Of a DNA stretch of 64,000 nt, positions 42,613-52,965 are shown in pieces. The position numbers were made by a program, and so were the translations under genes. The stretch is from positions 1 to 64,000 of the forward strand of contig NZ_PEBS01000013.1 of the NCBI RefSeq assembly GCF_002869965.1, read 5' to 3'. How positions within the stretch are numbered: the stretch's first letter is position 1; each line of letters starts with the position of its first letter. The DNA is from Janthinobacterium sp. ROICE36 (lineage in GTDB: Bacteria > Pseudomonadota > Gammaproteobacteria > Burkholderiales > Burkholderiaceae_D). The notes below the pieces were generated by a model. It saw nothing but the letters and a program-made list of their open reading frames with translations. It did no database searches and was not told the DNA's origin.

Positions 42613-44649
42613 TCAGATATCCAGCGGGTCCACTTCCAGCGACCATTTCACGCGCGACTTCATGGCGCGCAATTCAGTCAGCCATTCTTTCAAGAACGCC
42701 TGCAGCGCGGGCCGCGAGGGGGATTCGAGCAGCAGTTGGGCGCGATCCACGTTGTAGACGCGCGTCATGCTCATGGGAATCGGGTCATTGATGGTCACTT
42801 GCGGGTGCGCCGTGCACTCTTTGGCCGCCTGCAGGAACTCGATGGCCGTGGCCAGCTCGGGCGCTTCGGCGCGCAGCAGGGCCTGGAACAGATACGGCGG
42901 CAGCGCCGCCTGGGCCCGCTCTTCCAGCAAGGTGGTGGCGAAATGGTCGTAATCGTGGTTGACGACGGCATCGTACAGCGGATGGCGCGCATAGCGCGTC
43001 TGGATCAGCACCTCGGAGACACTACCACCCTCGGTCTGCGCCGCCCGTCCAGCCCGGCCCGCCACCTGCATCAGCTGGGCAAACAGCCGTTCGCTGGCCC
43101 GGTAATCCTGGGAAAACAGGGCCGTATCCGGGTTCAAAATGCCCACCAGGGTCAGCTTTTTAAAATCGTGGCCCTTGGCCACCATCTGCGTGCCGATCAG
43201 AATATCCACTTCGCCCCGGTGCACGGTGTCGAACGCTTCCTGCGCGCTACCTTTCTTGCGCGTGGAATCGGCATCGATGCGCAAAATGCGCGCCTCAGGA
43301 AACAATTGCTGCAAACCCTCTTCCACCCTTTGCGTGCCGCGTCCCAGCGGTTGCAGATCGACGTTGCCGCAGGTGGGGCAATGGCGGGGAATACGTAGTT
43401 CCAGGCTGCAATGGTGGCAGCGCAAGCGGTGTTCGGGCTTGTGCAGCACCATGAACGAGGTGCAGCGCGTGCAATTGCTGATCCAGCCGCACGCTTCGCA
43501 GCAGATGACGGGGGAATAGCCGCGCCGGTTCAGGAACAGCAGCGACTGCTCGCCGCGCTCCATGCGCAGTTTTAAGGCGGCGATCAAATGCGAAGTCAGG
43601 CCATCTTTCGGCTTGTCGCGCTCCATGTCGAGAATCTTGACGCGCGGCAACACTGCGTTCTTGACGGCCCGTTCGCGCAATTCCAGCTTGCGGTAGCGCC
43701 CCGTCTGCGCATGGTGCCAGCTTTCCAGCGAAGGCGTGGCCGAGCCCAGCACGATGGGTATCTGCAATTGCCAGGCGCGCCACACGGCCAGGTCGCGCGC
43801 CGAATAGCGCAAGCCTTCCTGCTGCTTGTAAGAAGGATCGTGCTCTTCATCGATGACGATCAGCTTGAGCTGCGGCAAGGACGCCAGGATGGCCAGCCGC
43901 GTGCCGAGCACGATGCGCGCCTGGCCCTGGTGGGCGGCCAGCCAGTGCAGCATGCGTTCGCCTTCGGAAAGGCTGCTGTGCAAGGTCGCCAGCATGACGC
44001 CGGGAAAGCGCGCACGAATATTGCCTTCCAGCTGGGGCGTCAAATTGATTTCCGGCACCAGGATCAGGATTTGCGCCGCCTCGTCGCGCGCCAGCACCTG
44101 GGCGCAGGCTTGCAGATACACTTCCGTCTTGCCGCTGCCCGTGACGCCGTACAGCAGGGTCGGCTTGAAACCCCGGGCGCCGCCGATGGCGTCCGCTGCC
44201 TCTTGCTGGGCGGCATTGAGTAGCGGCATGTTCAGCGGCGTGCCATCGTGCGCGTCGGCCAGCTTGGCCAGCTTCTTGATGGCGCGGTCCAGCGCTACGG
44301 TGGTGAGCACGCGCAAGTTCTTCGGCAAGCCCGGCAAGGCCACTTCGCCCAGCGGACGCTGGTAGTAATCGGCGGCAAAGGCGGCCAGCGCCAGCCACTG
44401 TTCCGACAACGGTGCCAGCTGGCTGCGCACGGCCAGCACATCCTTCAATTTCGCGGCAGGCACGTCGGTGCTGTCGGACACGCCGACGATCAGCCCCATC
44501 ACTTCGCGCCGGCCGAACGGCACCAGCGCCAGCTGTCCCACTTGCGGCAACGGCCCCTCATCGCCGTTCCAGCGATAGTCGAACAGGGCGTTCAAGGGCG
44601 TGTCGAGCGCGATTTTCAGGATGCACGACGTCAAAATGCACTGCGACAT
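42613..44649 (-). CDS. priA: Primosomal replication restart helicase PriA
   Basis: A 678-residue superfamily 2 helicase that recognises stalled or collapsed forks and reloads the replisome. N-terminal 3'-DNA-binding domain: LKIALDTPLNALFDYRWNGD. Helicase motifs: Walker A GVTGSGKTEVYLQA, IVIDEEHDPSYK (DEEH), VLGSATPSLESW. The zinc-binding cluster comprises CCEACGWISNCTRCTSFMV, LRCHHC and HCPTCGN. GTQMVAKGHDFKKLTLVGI and QVAGRAGR follow. It is monocistronic and bounded upstream by the DnaA-box-rich intergenic region. Confidence 0.96.
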   Translation of the reverse strand: MSQCILTSCILKIALDTPLNALFDYRWNGDEGPLPQVGQLALVPFGRREVMGLIVGVSDSTDVPAAKLKDVLAVRSQLAPLSEQWLALAAFAADYYQRPLGEVALPGLPKNLRVLTTVALDRAIKKLAKLADAHDGTPLNMPLLNAAQQEAADAIGGARGFKPTLLYGVTGSGKTEVYLQACAQVLARDEAAQILILVPEINLTPQLEGNIRARFPGVMLATLHSSLSEGERMLHWLAAHQGQARIVLGTRLAILASLPQLKLIVIDEEHDPSYKQQEGLRYSARDLAVWRAWQLQIPIVLGSATPSLESWHHAQTGRYRKLELRERAVKNAVLPRVKILDMERDKPKDGLTSHLIAALKLRMERGEQSLLFLNRRGYSPVICCEACGWISNCTRCTSFMVLHKPEHRLRCHHCSLELRIPRHCPTCGNVDLQPLGRGTQRVEEGLQQLFPEARILRIDADSTRKKGSAQEAFDTVHRGEVDILIGTQMVAKGHDFKKLTLVGILNPDTALFSQDYRASERLFAQLMQVAGRAGRAAQTEGGSVSEVLIQTRYARHPLYDAVVNHDYDHFATTLLEERAQAALPPYLFQALLRAEAPELATAIEFLQAAKECTAHPQVTINDPIPMSMTRVYNVDRAQLLLESPSRPALQAFLKEWLTELRAMKSRVKWSLEVDPLDI

Positions 44650-44794
44650 GGGGGTGGCCTATCTCAATAAAAAAGCGTGCCGCAGGGTGGATGGCGCGGC
44701 GCGATATCAGGCATCAAGCCAGCGGGCCATGATACTTGTTTCGTCCCTCAAACGCCTAACGGCGGACGCCACCGCGTGTCATGCCAACTGAAGA

Positions 44795-45400
44795 AAATTC
44801 TGTGGATAACTTTGTGGACAAAGCAAAATTAACTTTCAGAAAAATGTGGACAGAAAATTTTGATCGCCGTCAAGAGGGGCACGCAAGAAAAATTAAACAT
44901 TTAAAATCAATGACTTAAAAATTGATGCCCGGGAGGCGATAAATCCGTGGGACATTTCCGCCGCTGTGCATAACTGAACCATTTCTCATTTTTTTTGTAC
45001 ACAAATAAGCACCGATTTGATGCACGCAATCCGGAAAAATGCCTGCCGCACGAAGCAAAATTGACAATTGCCGGGCAAGCGTTCGCTTTTGCGTGCCGGG
45101 CGCCGAAACATTGTGCAATTATCATGCACTGCAACATGCACTTCAGGTAAAACCTGAACATCTGCGCTAAGTATCGGTTAACAAATTACTTTTCAATTTT
45201 ATCCACAGAATCTGTTGATAACTTTGTGGACAATGAAGGAATAAGGCTGGCAAACGGAAGAATAACCTTATCAATTGCAATAAAGTCTACCGGACAATGC
45301 ATTTTTTATTCCTTAATAATCAAGTACTTGCAGAGCATCCCCGGGCATGGCTTTTCAACTGCCTCTTATTTCCGCAGCAAAAAAAATTGTGCATAAGTCG
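44795..45400. other. AT-rich region with clustered DnaA-box-like sites (candidate oriC or DnaA reservoir)
   Basis: The 840 bp between priA and hemE hold no plausible gene. Nine 9-mers match or nearly match TTRTNCACA. On the minus strand these are TTATCCACA at 44801-44809, TTGTCCACA at 44813-44821, a one-mismatch copy at 44845-44853 and TTATGCACA at 44965-44973. TTGTACACA follows at 44995-45003 (plus). The rest are TTATCCACA at 45199-45207 (plus), TTATCAACA at 45213-45221, TTGTCCACA at 45225-45233 and TTATGCACA at 45388-45396. AT-rich stretches lie at 44889-44926 and 45300-45326. This is the make-up of a replication origin. dnaA and dnaN are not in the window, so a DnaA-titrating site is an alternative. 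Confidence 0.55.
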
Positions 45401-45424
45401 GTATTTCCTGCTAAGGCGCAACAA

Positions 45425-45460
45425 AGAAAAAGGCAGGCTTCCGCTGGAAAGCCTGCCTTT
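45425..45460 (-). terminator. Terminator of hemE
   Basis: On the minus strand AAAGGCAGGCTT and AAGCCTGCCTTT form a 12-bp stem around an 8-nt loop, followed by T residues. Confidence 0.9.
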
Positions 45461-45492
45461 ATGCCCCCTGCGCCAGGGGAAGCGGTACTTGC

Positions 45493-46578
45493 TTACTGGC
45501 CGCTGCGCATGGCGCGGCTCAGGCTATGCACGGCTTCCACCATGGCTTCCACCGATTCCGGCGGCGTGAACTGGGAAATGCCATGGCCCAGGTTGAATAC
45601 GTGGCCCGTGCCTGCCGACGGCGCGCCGAAGGCATGCAAGACCTTGGCCACTTCGGCGCGGATCTGCTCGGGGCTGGCGAACAGGATGGCGGGGTCGAGG
45701 TTGCCCTGCAAGCCCACTTTATGTCCCACCAGCTGGCGCGCGCGCGTCAGGTTGACGGTCCAGTCCAGTCCCACGGCATCGGCGCCGATGTCGGCGATCT
45801 GCTCGATCCACTGGCCGCCGCCCTTGGTAAACACGATGGCGGGAATCTTGACGCCATCCTTGTCGCGTTTCAGCTGCGCCATCACTTGCTGCATGTAGGC
45901 CAGCGAAAATTCCTGGTAGGCGCCGTCGGCCAGCGCACCGCCCCAGGAATCGAAAATCATCACGGCTTGCGCGCCGGCATCGATTTGCGCATTCAGGTAC
46001 TGCGCCACGGAGGTGGCGTTGATCGCCAGGATGTGGTGCATCAGGTCAGGGCGGTTGTACAGCATTTTCTTGATGGTATGGAACTCTTTCGAGCCGCCGC
46101 CTTCCACCATGTAGCACGCCAGGGTCCACGGGCTGCCGGAAAAACCGATCAGCGGCACGCGGCCATTGAGTTCCGTGCGGATTTGCGTGACGGCCTTGAA
46201 AACGTAGTCGAGCGATTCCAGGTCCGGCACTTGCAAGGCCTTCACGTCCTGCTCCGTGCGCAACGGACGCTCGAACTTCGGCCCTTCGCCATCGGCGAAA
46301 TACAAGCCCAGGCCCATGGCGTCAGGCACCGTCAGGATGTCGGAAAACAGGATGGCCGCGTCGAGCGGGAAGCGTTCCAACGGCTGCAAGGTCACTTCGG
46401 TCGCGTAATCGGGATTCTTTGCCAGGCCCAGGAAGGAGCCGGCCCGCTCGCGCGTGGCGCGGTATTCGGGCAGGTAGCGGCCCGCCTGGCGCATCAGCCA
46501 GACGGGAGTGTGCTCGGTCGGCTGGCGCAGCAGGGCGCGCAGGAAAGTATCATTCTGGAGCGGAGCAAATTGTGGCAT
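45493..46578 (-). CDS. hemE: Uroporphyrinogen decarboxylase
   Basis: A 361-residue cytoplasmic enzyme decarboxylating the four acetate groups of uroporphyrinogen III to coproporphyrinogen III in haem synthesis. Signatures are [65 protein letters not shown] and GNLDPAILF. It ends [23 protein letters not shown] 46578 ([18 protein letters not shown]) matches the family start; the frame runs on upstream without homology. The Shine-Dalgarno is weak. It is monocistronic with a terminator, and the DnaA-box-rich region lies downstream. Confidence 0.96.
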   Translation of the reverse strand: MPQFAPLQNDTFLRALLRQPTEHTPVWLMRQAGRYLPEYRATRERAGSFLGLAKNPDYATEVTLQPLERFPLDAAILFSDILTVPDAMGLGLYFADGEGPKFERPLRTEQDVKALQVPDLESLDYVFKAVTQIRTELNGRVPLIGFSGSPWTLACYMVEGGGSKEFHTIKKMLYNRPDLMHHILAINATSVAQYLNAQIDAGAQAVMIFDSWGGALADGAYQEFSLAYMQQVMAQLKRDKDGVKIPAIVFTKGGGQWIEQIADIGADAVGLDWTVNLTRARQLVGHKVGLQGNLDPAILFASPEQIRAEVAKVLHAFGAPSAGTGHVFNLGHGISQFTPPESVEAMVEAVHSLSRAMRSGQ

Positions 46579-46777
46579 GGCAGGCAATCGAGCTTGAAGA
46601 AGCGGTATTATCGCATCCAATCGCTGCCATTTCATTGATTCCAGTGCCACTTTGCCGCATTTGCCACGCACAGCGATGACTTTCGTTGTGCCGCCCCTTC
46701 CATTATGATGATGCACGCCGCCGCGCTGCCTGACGCCGCCTGGAGGCCCCCTCTTCCCACCACGACACGGAGCCCGC

Positions 46778-48721
46778 ATGACCTCGACCGCATCCAGCAC
46801 CCCTTATGGCATTTGGCCATCGCCGATCAGCGCGGCCATCGTCGCCGCTGGCGCCTCGCCGCTGACGCAGCTGGCCCTGGGCGGTGCGGATGGGACCGAT
46901 GTGCTCTGGCTGGCCGGGCGCGCCAGCGAGGCCGGCCGCAACACCCTGCTGCGCCAGCGCGGCGCGCGGGTCGATGAATTGACGCCGGCGCCCTTCAATG
47001 TACGCACCCGCGTACATGAATACGGCGGCGGCGCGTATGCCGTTGCCGGCGATACCGTGTATTTTTCACATTTCGCCGACAATTGCCTGTACCGCGTGGC
47101 TGGCGACGGCGCGCCGGAAGCTTTCACCACGGGCGGCAACACGCGCCATGCGGACTTCGTCGTCGATGCGCCCCGTGCCCGTTTGATCGCCGTGCGCGAA
47201 CAGCATCCGGCAGAAGGCCACGCGCATCCGGAAAACTGCCTGGCCGCCGTCGGCTTCGACGGGCGCGACACGGTACTGGCACGGGGCCGCGATTTTTATG
47301 CGGCGCCGCGCTTGTCGCCGGACGGCAGCCAACTGACCTGGATCAGCTGGGACCACCCGCGCCTGCCGTGGCAAGGCACGGAACTGTGGCTGGCCGACGT
47401 GCACGCAGATGGCAGCCTGGGTTCGCCACGCCTGATCGCCGGCGGCGCGCGCGAATCGATTTGCCAGCCGGAATGGTCGCCGAATGGCTTGCTGCACTTT
47501 GTTTCCGACAGCAGCGGCTGGTGGAATTTGTACCGCCTGCACGGCGCCGACATCGAGGCGCTGTGCCCGATGGAGGCGGAATTTGCCACGCCGCACTGGA
47601 CCTTCGGCGCCAGCATGTACGGTTTTCTTTCCGACGACGAGATCGTCTGCACGTATATCCAGGCCGGCGTCAGCTACCTGGCGCAATTGAACGTGGCCGA
47701 GGCGAAACTGGAGCCTATCCCCCACCCGTACCAGGAAATCCGCGAACTGCGCGTGGCGCCCGGCTGCGTCGCACTGCTCGGTGGCAGCCCCACCATCGCG
47801 CTGGAACTGGCGCGCATCGACCTGTCGAACCATGAGCTGGAAGTGCTGGCGCAGTCGATCGCACATTTGCCCGCGCTCGACTACCTGTCCGTGCCGCGCA
47901 GCTTGAGCTTTCCTAGCAGCAATGGTCGCACGGCCTACGCCTTCTTTTATGCGCCCACCAATGGCGACGTGCAGGCGCCGGCAGGAACCTTGCCGCCCGT
48001 CATCGTCATCAGCCATGGCGGCCCCACCAGCATGGCCAGCAATACCTTGAAACTGGCGACGCAGTACTGGACCAGCCGCGGCATCGGCGTGCTCGACGTC
48101 AACTATGGCGGCAGCAGCGGCTTCGGCCGCGAATACCGCGACGCGCTGCGCGGGCAATGGGGCATCGTCGACGTGGAAGACTGCATCGCCGGCGCGCGCT
48201 ACCTGGCGGCCAACGGCCTGGCCGACCCCGAGCGCCTGATCATCCGCGGCGGCAGCGCGGGCGGCCTGACGACCCTGTGCGCGCTGACCTTCCACGACGT
48301 CTTCAAGGCCGGCGCCAGTTACTACGGCGTGTCCGACCTGAAGGGCCTGGACGACGATTCGCACAAATTCGAATCGCGCTACACCGATTACCTGATCGCT
48401 TCGCAGCCGCAAGCCGAAGCGCTGTACCGCGAGCGCTCGCCCATCCACCACACGGATAAATTGTCGCGCCCCATGATCTTCTTCCAGGGCCTGGATGACA
48501 AGGTGGTGCCGCCGCAACAGTCGCAGCAGATGGTCGACGCCCTGCAGGCGCGCGGCGTGCCCGTCGCGTATGTGCCACTGGAAGGCGAAGGCCACGGTTT
48601 CCGCAAGGCGGAAAACATCGTGCGCACGCTGGAGGCGGAACTGTATTTCTACCAGCGCGTGTTCGGCCTGCCCGTGGCGGCCGGCGAGCCGCCCGTGCAT
48701 ATCGCCAATTTACCCGCATGA
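46778..48721 (+). CDS. S9-family peptidase (dipeptidyl/acylaminoacyl peptidase type)
   Basis: A 647-residue cytoplasmic serine peptidase. The N-terminal beta-propeller ([53 protein letters not shown]) is followed by an alpha/beta hydrolase. The oxyanion region is [11 protein letters not shown], the nucleophile lies in [12 protein letters not shown], the Asp in [14 protein letters not shown] and the His in [18 protein letters not shown]. No signal peptide is seen. It has CGGAG five bases before the ATG. Its TGA overlaps the ATG of the long SNF2-type gene (ATGA), so the two are translationally coupled. Confidence 0.92.
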   Translation: MTSTASSTPYGIWPSPISAAIVAAGASPLTQLALGGADGTDVLWLAGRASEAGRNTLLRQRGARVDELTPAPFNVRTRVHEYGGGAYAVAGDTVYFSHFADNCLYRVAGDGAPEAFTTGGNTRHADFVVDAPRARLIAVREQHPAEGHAHPENCLAAVGFDGRDTVLARGRDFYAAPRLSPDGSQLTWISWDHPRLPWQGTELWLADVHADGSLGSPRLIAGGARESICQPEWSPNGLLHFVSDSSGWWNLYRLHGADIEALCPMEAEFATPHWTFGASMYGFLSDDEIVCTYIQAGVSYLAQLNVAEAKLEPIPHPYQEIRELRVAPGCVALLGGSPTIALELARIDLSNHELEVLAQSIAHLPALDYLSVPRSLSFPSSNGRTAYAFFYAPTNGDVQAPAGTLPPVIVISHGGPTSMASNTLKLATQYWTSRGIGVLDVNYGGSSGFGREYRDALRGQWGIVDVEDCIAGARYLAANGLADPERLIIRGGSAGGLTTLCALTFHDVFKAGASYYGVSDLKGLDDDSHKFESRYTDYLIASQPQAEALYRERSPIHHTDKLSRPMIFFQGLDDKVVPPQQSQQMVDALQARGVPVAYVPLEGEGHGFRKAENIVRTLEAELYFYQRVFGLPVAAGEPPVHIANLPA

Positions 48722-51700
48722 CAGACCCGCATTCAGACCAGCCACTGCTGGACCAATTCGCCGCCCTGGAGCAGAACGAACAGATGATCCTGGCCCTGCT
48801 GGCGATTGCGGGCGAGCCGGTGGGCAAGCATGCCGTGTATGAACACTTGCAGCGCGCCAATGTCGTCGAGCCGGACGGCACGCCGTTTGCCCTGCTCACC
48901 GTCACGGGCATGCTGCAGCATGTGACGCGGCATGCGCTGGCGTCCGAGGTGGTGGGACGCGGCTACGCCTGCGAAGCCAAGCTGCGCTGGCCCGCCATGC
49001 GCGCGGCCATCGAGCACCTGGCGTTCCGCGACCTGTGCCAGGCCATCGAAACCATCAACCCCGTGCGCCGCAACTGGGATGGCTATGTGGAATTGCGCAG
49101 CTACCGGCAAGGCGTGGCGCGCTTGCGCATCGCCCTGCTGCGCAATGACGAGGTACGCCACGTGGCCGCCATCCTGGCCGCCTGCATGGCGTGCTATGAA
49201 GCGCAGCAGCTGCATCCGCTGATCGAGATTTTCGGCCGACCGTTCGAACCGGAAATGTTGTCTTTCGTCATGCCACAACTGCAGGATGACATCCTCGCCG
49301 TGCTGTTGGGCAACGCGCCGCGAGAGCCGGCCACGGCGCTCGCCATCCGCGCCTATGCGCGCGCCCACCACGCGCGCCAGGCGGCAGCCGGCGACCATCT
49401 CGGTGCCGCCCTGCCGCTGGCCCTGGCCGAAGACGCCCTGCTGTGCGGCGAACTCGACGCGGCCGCGCGCTACCTGGCAGGCCAGCAGGGGCCGCAGGCG
49501 CTGTTTGTCGACAGCAGCATCGCCCTGTTGCGCGGCGAACACGCCCACGCCGTGGCGGGCTTTGAAACGGCCCTGAAAGGATTGCGCAAGGAAGCGGGCA
49601 AGCGCAAGCTGTGCTTTACGGGCATCGGCGGCCACCTGTACGTGTTGGCCCTGCTGCGCGGCAACGACGCCAAGCTGCTGAAAAACGCCGAAACCTACCT
49701 CGATATCGCCCTGCGCGCGCAGCCGAACCACGACAGCATCGTCTACCAACAACTCAACACCTTGCGCCTGGTGCGCGCCGGCGTGCAGCTGGCGGAAAGC
49801 ATCCCCACGCGCAGCTGGGAAACGGGACTGCAGGCACAGCTGTTCCAGGCCTTGCTGTACTACTGGCTGGCGCTACCGCAATTGAGCGAACGCAAGGAGC
49901 AGCTGCGAGCGCTGGTGCAGCAAGCCGATGCCGCCGGCTACGATTTGATCGCGGCGCAGGCGGCCGGCTTGCTGGGCTTGATGGGCGAGCCGCAGCAGGA
50001 GCGCTATGCGACGGCCAAGCGGGCGCAACACGGCTTGACGGACATGGCGCCGTGGTTCGAGCGCCAGGAAGCGTGGCAGCGCCAGCTGAGCGCGCTCATC
50101 AACCTGCAGCAGAGCGCGCCCGCCGAAGCGCTGGGCAGCGTGTCGCGGCTGGTGTGGCTGGTGGCGTTCGACCCGCGTTTCGGCTTGACGGCCGTGGAAA
50201 TACGCGAACAGAAGCGCGACGCGCGCGGTGGCTGGAGCAAGGGCCGCGCCATGGGCTTGAAACGCCTGGCCGAAGAGACGGGCGACATCGATTTCCTCAC
50301 GCCGCAAGATGCGCGCGCGGCGGGCAGCATCGCGCCGTTCAAACAATATTATTCGTCGGCACCGCGCTATGAAGTCGAGCTGGACAAGGCCGCCGTCTTG
50401 CTGGTGGGCCACCCCCTCGTGTTCTGGCTCGACCATCCCGACACGCGCGTGGAACTGATCGCCGGTGCGCCCGAACTCCTGATCAAGTCGCACGAGGGCC
50501 AGCTGTGGCTGGGCATGCAGCCGCCCCTGCCCGACAACGGCAGCAATGTCGTGGTGCAGAGGGAAACGCCGACGCGCTTGCGCGTGGTGCACATTCTCGA
50601 CGAGCACCGGCGCATCGGCGCCATCGTGGGCCTGGGCCTGTCCGTTCCGCTGCATGCGGAAAAACAGGTGATGCAGGCGATCGGCGCCATCTCCTCGATG
50701 GTCACCGTGCAATCGGACATCGGCGGCGGCGCCGGCGACGCGGAAGCGATCACGGCCGACCACCGCCTGCACGTGCACCTGCTGCCCTATCAGCAGGGCT
50801 TGAAAATGCAGATTTTAGTCCGCCCCTTGCTCGACAATGGCGCCTATTACGCACCCGGCAGCGGCGCCGAAAGCGTGTTTGCCGACGTGGCGGGCCGGGC
50901 AGTGCAAGCGCGGCGCGACCTGAATGCAGAGCGCGAAGCGCAGCGCCAGCTGATCGGACGCTGCCTGGTGCTGGAAGAGGCGCAGGAAGAGCATGGCGAG
51001 TGGCTGCTGGGCCAGCCGGCGCTGGGCTTGCAACTGCTGGTGGAATTGCAAGCGCTCGACCCCGCCGCTGTCGGCTCCGGTATTGTGCTGGCCTGGCCCG
51101 AAGGCGAAACCATGCGCGTGTCGAAACGTATCGACAGCGGCCAGATGCGCCTCAATATCAAGAGCGAAAAAGACTGGTTTTCCGCCAGCGGCGACGTGCA
51201 GATCGATGAAGACAAGGTGATGGATTTGCGCGCCTTGCTCGATTTGATGCAGAACAATAAAAGCCGCTTCGTGGCCCTGGGCGACAATCAGTTCCTGGCC
51301 CTCAGCGACGAATTGCACCGCCGGCTGTCGGAACTGGCCGCGTATGGCGAGGCGCATGCCGATGGCGTGCACATCCACCCGTTGGCCGCGTTTGCGCTGG
51401 AAGAGCTGGCCAACGATGCGGGCGGCGTGAAAGCCGACAAATTGTGGCGCGAGCACTTGCTGCGCCTGCGCGCCCTCGACGATTATCAACCGCAGCTGCC
51501 CAGCACCCTGCAAGCGAACCTGCGCGACTACCAGCTGGCCGGCTTTGAATGGCTGGCGCGCTTGGCGCAGTGGGGCGTGGGCGCCTGCCTGGCCGACGAC
51601 ATGGGACTCGGCAAGACCTTACAGGCGCTGGCGCTGATCCTGGCGCGCGCGCCCAACGGTCCCACCCTGGTCGTCGCCCCCACGTCCGTGTGCATGAACT

Positions 51701-52911
51701 GGATCAGCGAAGCGCAGCGCTTCGCGCCCACCCTGAACGTGAAACTGTTCGGCAGCGGCGACCGCGCCGACATGCTGGAAACATTGCAGCCCTTCGACGT
51801 GGTGGTGGCCAGCTATGGCTTGCTGCAGCAGGAAGCGACCCTGTTTGCCGGCGTGCGCTGGCATACTATCGTGCTTGACGAAGCGCAAGCCATCAAGAAT
51901 GGCGCCACCAAGCGCTCGCAAGCCGTGATGGCGCTGCAAGGGGATTTCCGCATGGTGGCCAGCGGCACGCCGCTGGAAAACCACCTGGGCGAATTGTGGA
52001 ATTTGTTCCGCTTCATCAACCCCGGCTTGCTGGGCACCCTCGACCAGTTTAACTTGCGCTTTGCCGGGCCGATTGAGAAAGATCAGGACAAGCGCGCGGC
52101 GGCCGGTGCGCGCCTGCGCTTGCGCCGCTTGATCGCGCCCTTCATCTTGCGCCGCACGAAGACGCAAGTGCTGTCGGAGTTGCCGTCACGCACGGAAATT
52201 GTGCTGGAAGTGGAGTTGTCGCCGCAGGAAACGGCGCTGTACGAATCCTTGCGCCGCGAAGCGCTGGAAAAGCTGGCCATGGTGGAAGGGCCGGCATCGA
52301 AGAAAGCCATCCAGATCCTGGCGGAAATCATGAAGCTGCGCCGCGCCTGCTGCAATCCGCAACTGGTGGCGCCGGAACTGGGCCTGGCCAGCAGCAAGCT
52401 GGCGGCCTTCGCGCAATTGCTGTCGGGCTTGCTGGAAAACCGCCACAAGGTGCTCGTCTTCAGCCAGTTCGTCGACCATCTGACCCTGATCCGTCAGCAC
52501 CTGGAACAGCATGGCGTCAGCTATCAGTATCTCGACGGCAGCACGCCCATGCAGGAGCGCAAGCGCCGCGTGGATGCCTTCCAGGCGGGCGAGGGCGATG
52601 TTTTCCTCATCAGCCTGAAAGCGGGCGGCATGGGCATCAACCTGACGGCGGCCGATTACGTGATCCACATGGACCCGTGGTGGAACCCGGCCGTGGAAGA
52701 CCAGGCGTCCGACCGCGCCCACCGCATGGGGCAATTGCGCCCCGTCACCATTTACCGGCTGGTGGCGAAACACACGATCGAAGAGGGCATCGTCGAATTG
52801 CACCAGCACAAGCGCGACCTGGCCGACAGCTTGCTGGAAGGCAGCGACGCGGCTGCGCGCATGTCGGCCAACGACATGCTGGGCATGCTGCAGGAAGGAT
52901 TGAAAAAATAA
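48718..52911 (+). CDS. SNF2-family DNA-dependent ATPase/helicase, very long
   Basis: A 1397-residue protein. Its last 470 residues form a SNF2/RapA-like motor: ADDMGLGKTLQALALILARA (near 958), VVAPTSVCMNWISEA, LDEAQAIKN (near 1053) and VASGTPLENHLGELWNLFRF. The second lobe has KVLVFSQFVDHL, ISLKAGGMGINLTAADYVIHMDPWWNPA and DRAHRMGQLRPVTIYRL. The first 500 residues are helical, repeat-like and unrecognised. Residues of about 500-900 look like a beta-rich domain seen in bacterial SNF2 proteins. No nuclease domain is visible. It is coupled to the S9 peptidase gene by a four-base overlap. Its role (chromatin or polymerase remodelling) is unknown. Confidence 0.9.
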   Translation: MTDPHSDQPLLDQFAALEQNEQMILALLAIAGEPVGKHAVYEHLQRANVVEPDGTPFALLTVTGMLQHVTRHALASEVVGRGYACEAKLRWPAMRAAIEHLAFRDLCQAIETINPVRRNWDGYVELRSYRQGVARLRIALLRNDEVRHVAAILAACMACYEAQQLHPLIEIFGRPFEPEMLSFVMPQLQDDILAVLLGNAPREPATALAIRAYARAHHARQAAAGDHLGAALPLALAEDALLCGELDAAARYLAGQQGPQALFVDSSIALLRGEHAHAVAGFETALKGLRKEAGKRKLCFTGIGGHLYVLALLRGNDAKLLKNAETYLDIALRAQPNHDSIVYQQLNTLRLVRAGVQLAESIPTRSWETGLQAQLFQALLYYWLALPQLSERKEQLRALVQQADAAGYDLIAAQAAGLLGLMGEPQQERYATAKRAQHGLTDMAPWFERQEAWQRQLSALINLQQSAPAEALGSVSRLVWLVAFDPRFGLTAVEIREQKRDARGGWSKGRAMGLKRLAEETGDIDFLTPQDARAAGSIAPFKQYYSSAPRYEVELDKAAVLLVGHPLVFWLDHPDTRVELIAGAPELLIKSHEGQLWLGMQPPLPDNGSNVVVQRETPTRLRVVHILDEHRRIGAIVGLGLSVPLHAEKQVMQAIGAISSMVTVQSDIGGGAGDAEAITADHRLHVHLLPYQQGLKMQILVRPLLDNGAYYAPGSGAESVFADVAGRAVQARRDLNAEREAQRQLIGRCLVLEEAQEEHGEWLLGQPALGLQLLVELQALDPAAVGSGIVLAWPEGETMRVSKRIDSGQMRLNIKSEKDWFSASGDVQIDEDKVMDLRALLDLMQNNKSRFVALGDNQFLALSDELHRRLSELAAYGEAHADGVHIHPLAAFALEELANDAGGVKADKLWREHLLRLRALDDYQPQLPSTLQANLRDYQLAGFEWLARLAQWGVGACLADDMGLGKTLQALALILARAPNGPTLVVAPTSVCMNWISEAQRFAPTLNVKLFGSGDRADMLETLQPFDVVVASYGLLQQEATLFAGVRWHTIVLDEAQAIKNGATKRSQAVMALQGDFRMVASGTPLENHLGELWNLFRFINPGLLGTLDQFNLRFAGPIEKDQDKRAAAGARLRLRRLIAPFILRRTKTQVLSELPSRTEIVLEVELSPQETALYESLRREALEKLAMVEGPASKKAIQILAEIMKLRRACCNPQLVAPELGLASSKLAAFAQLLSGLLENRHKVLVFSQFVDHLTLIRQHLEQHGVSYQYLDGSTPMQERKRRVDAFQAGEGDVFLISLKAGGMGINLTAADYVIHMDPWWNPAVEDQASDRAHRMGQLRPVTIYRLVAKHTIEEGIVELHQHKRDLADSLLEGSDAAARMSANDMLGMLQEGLKK

Positions 52912-52965
52912 ACGGGAAGCCGCGTTCCATGCGATGATCGTTTTTCCGTTCTTCTTTCTTGCCCC

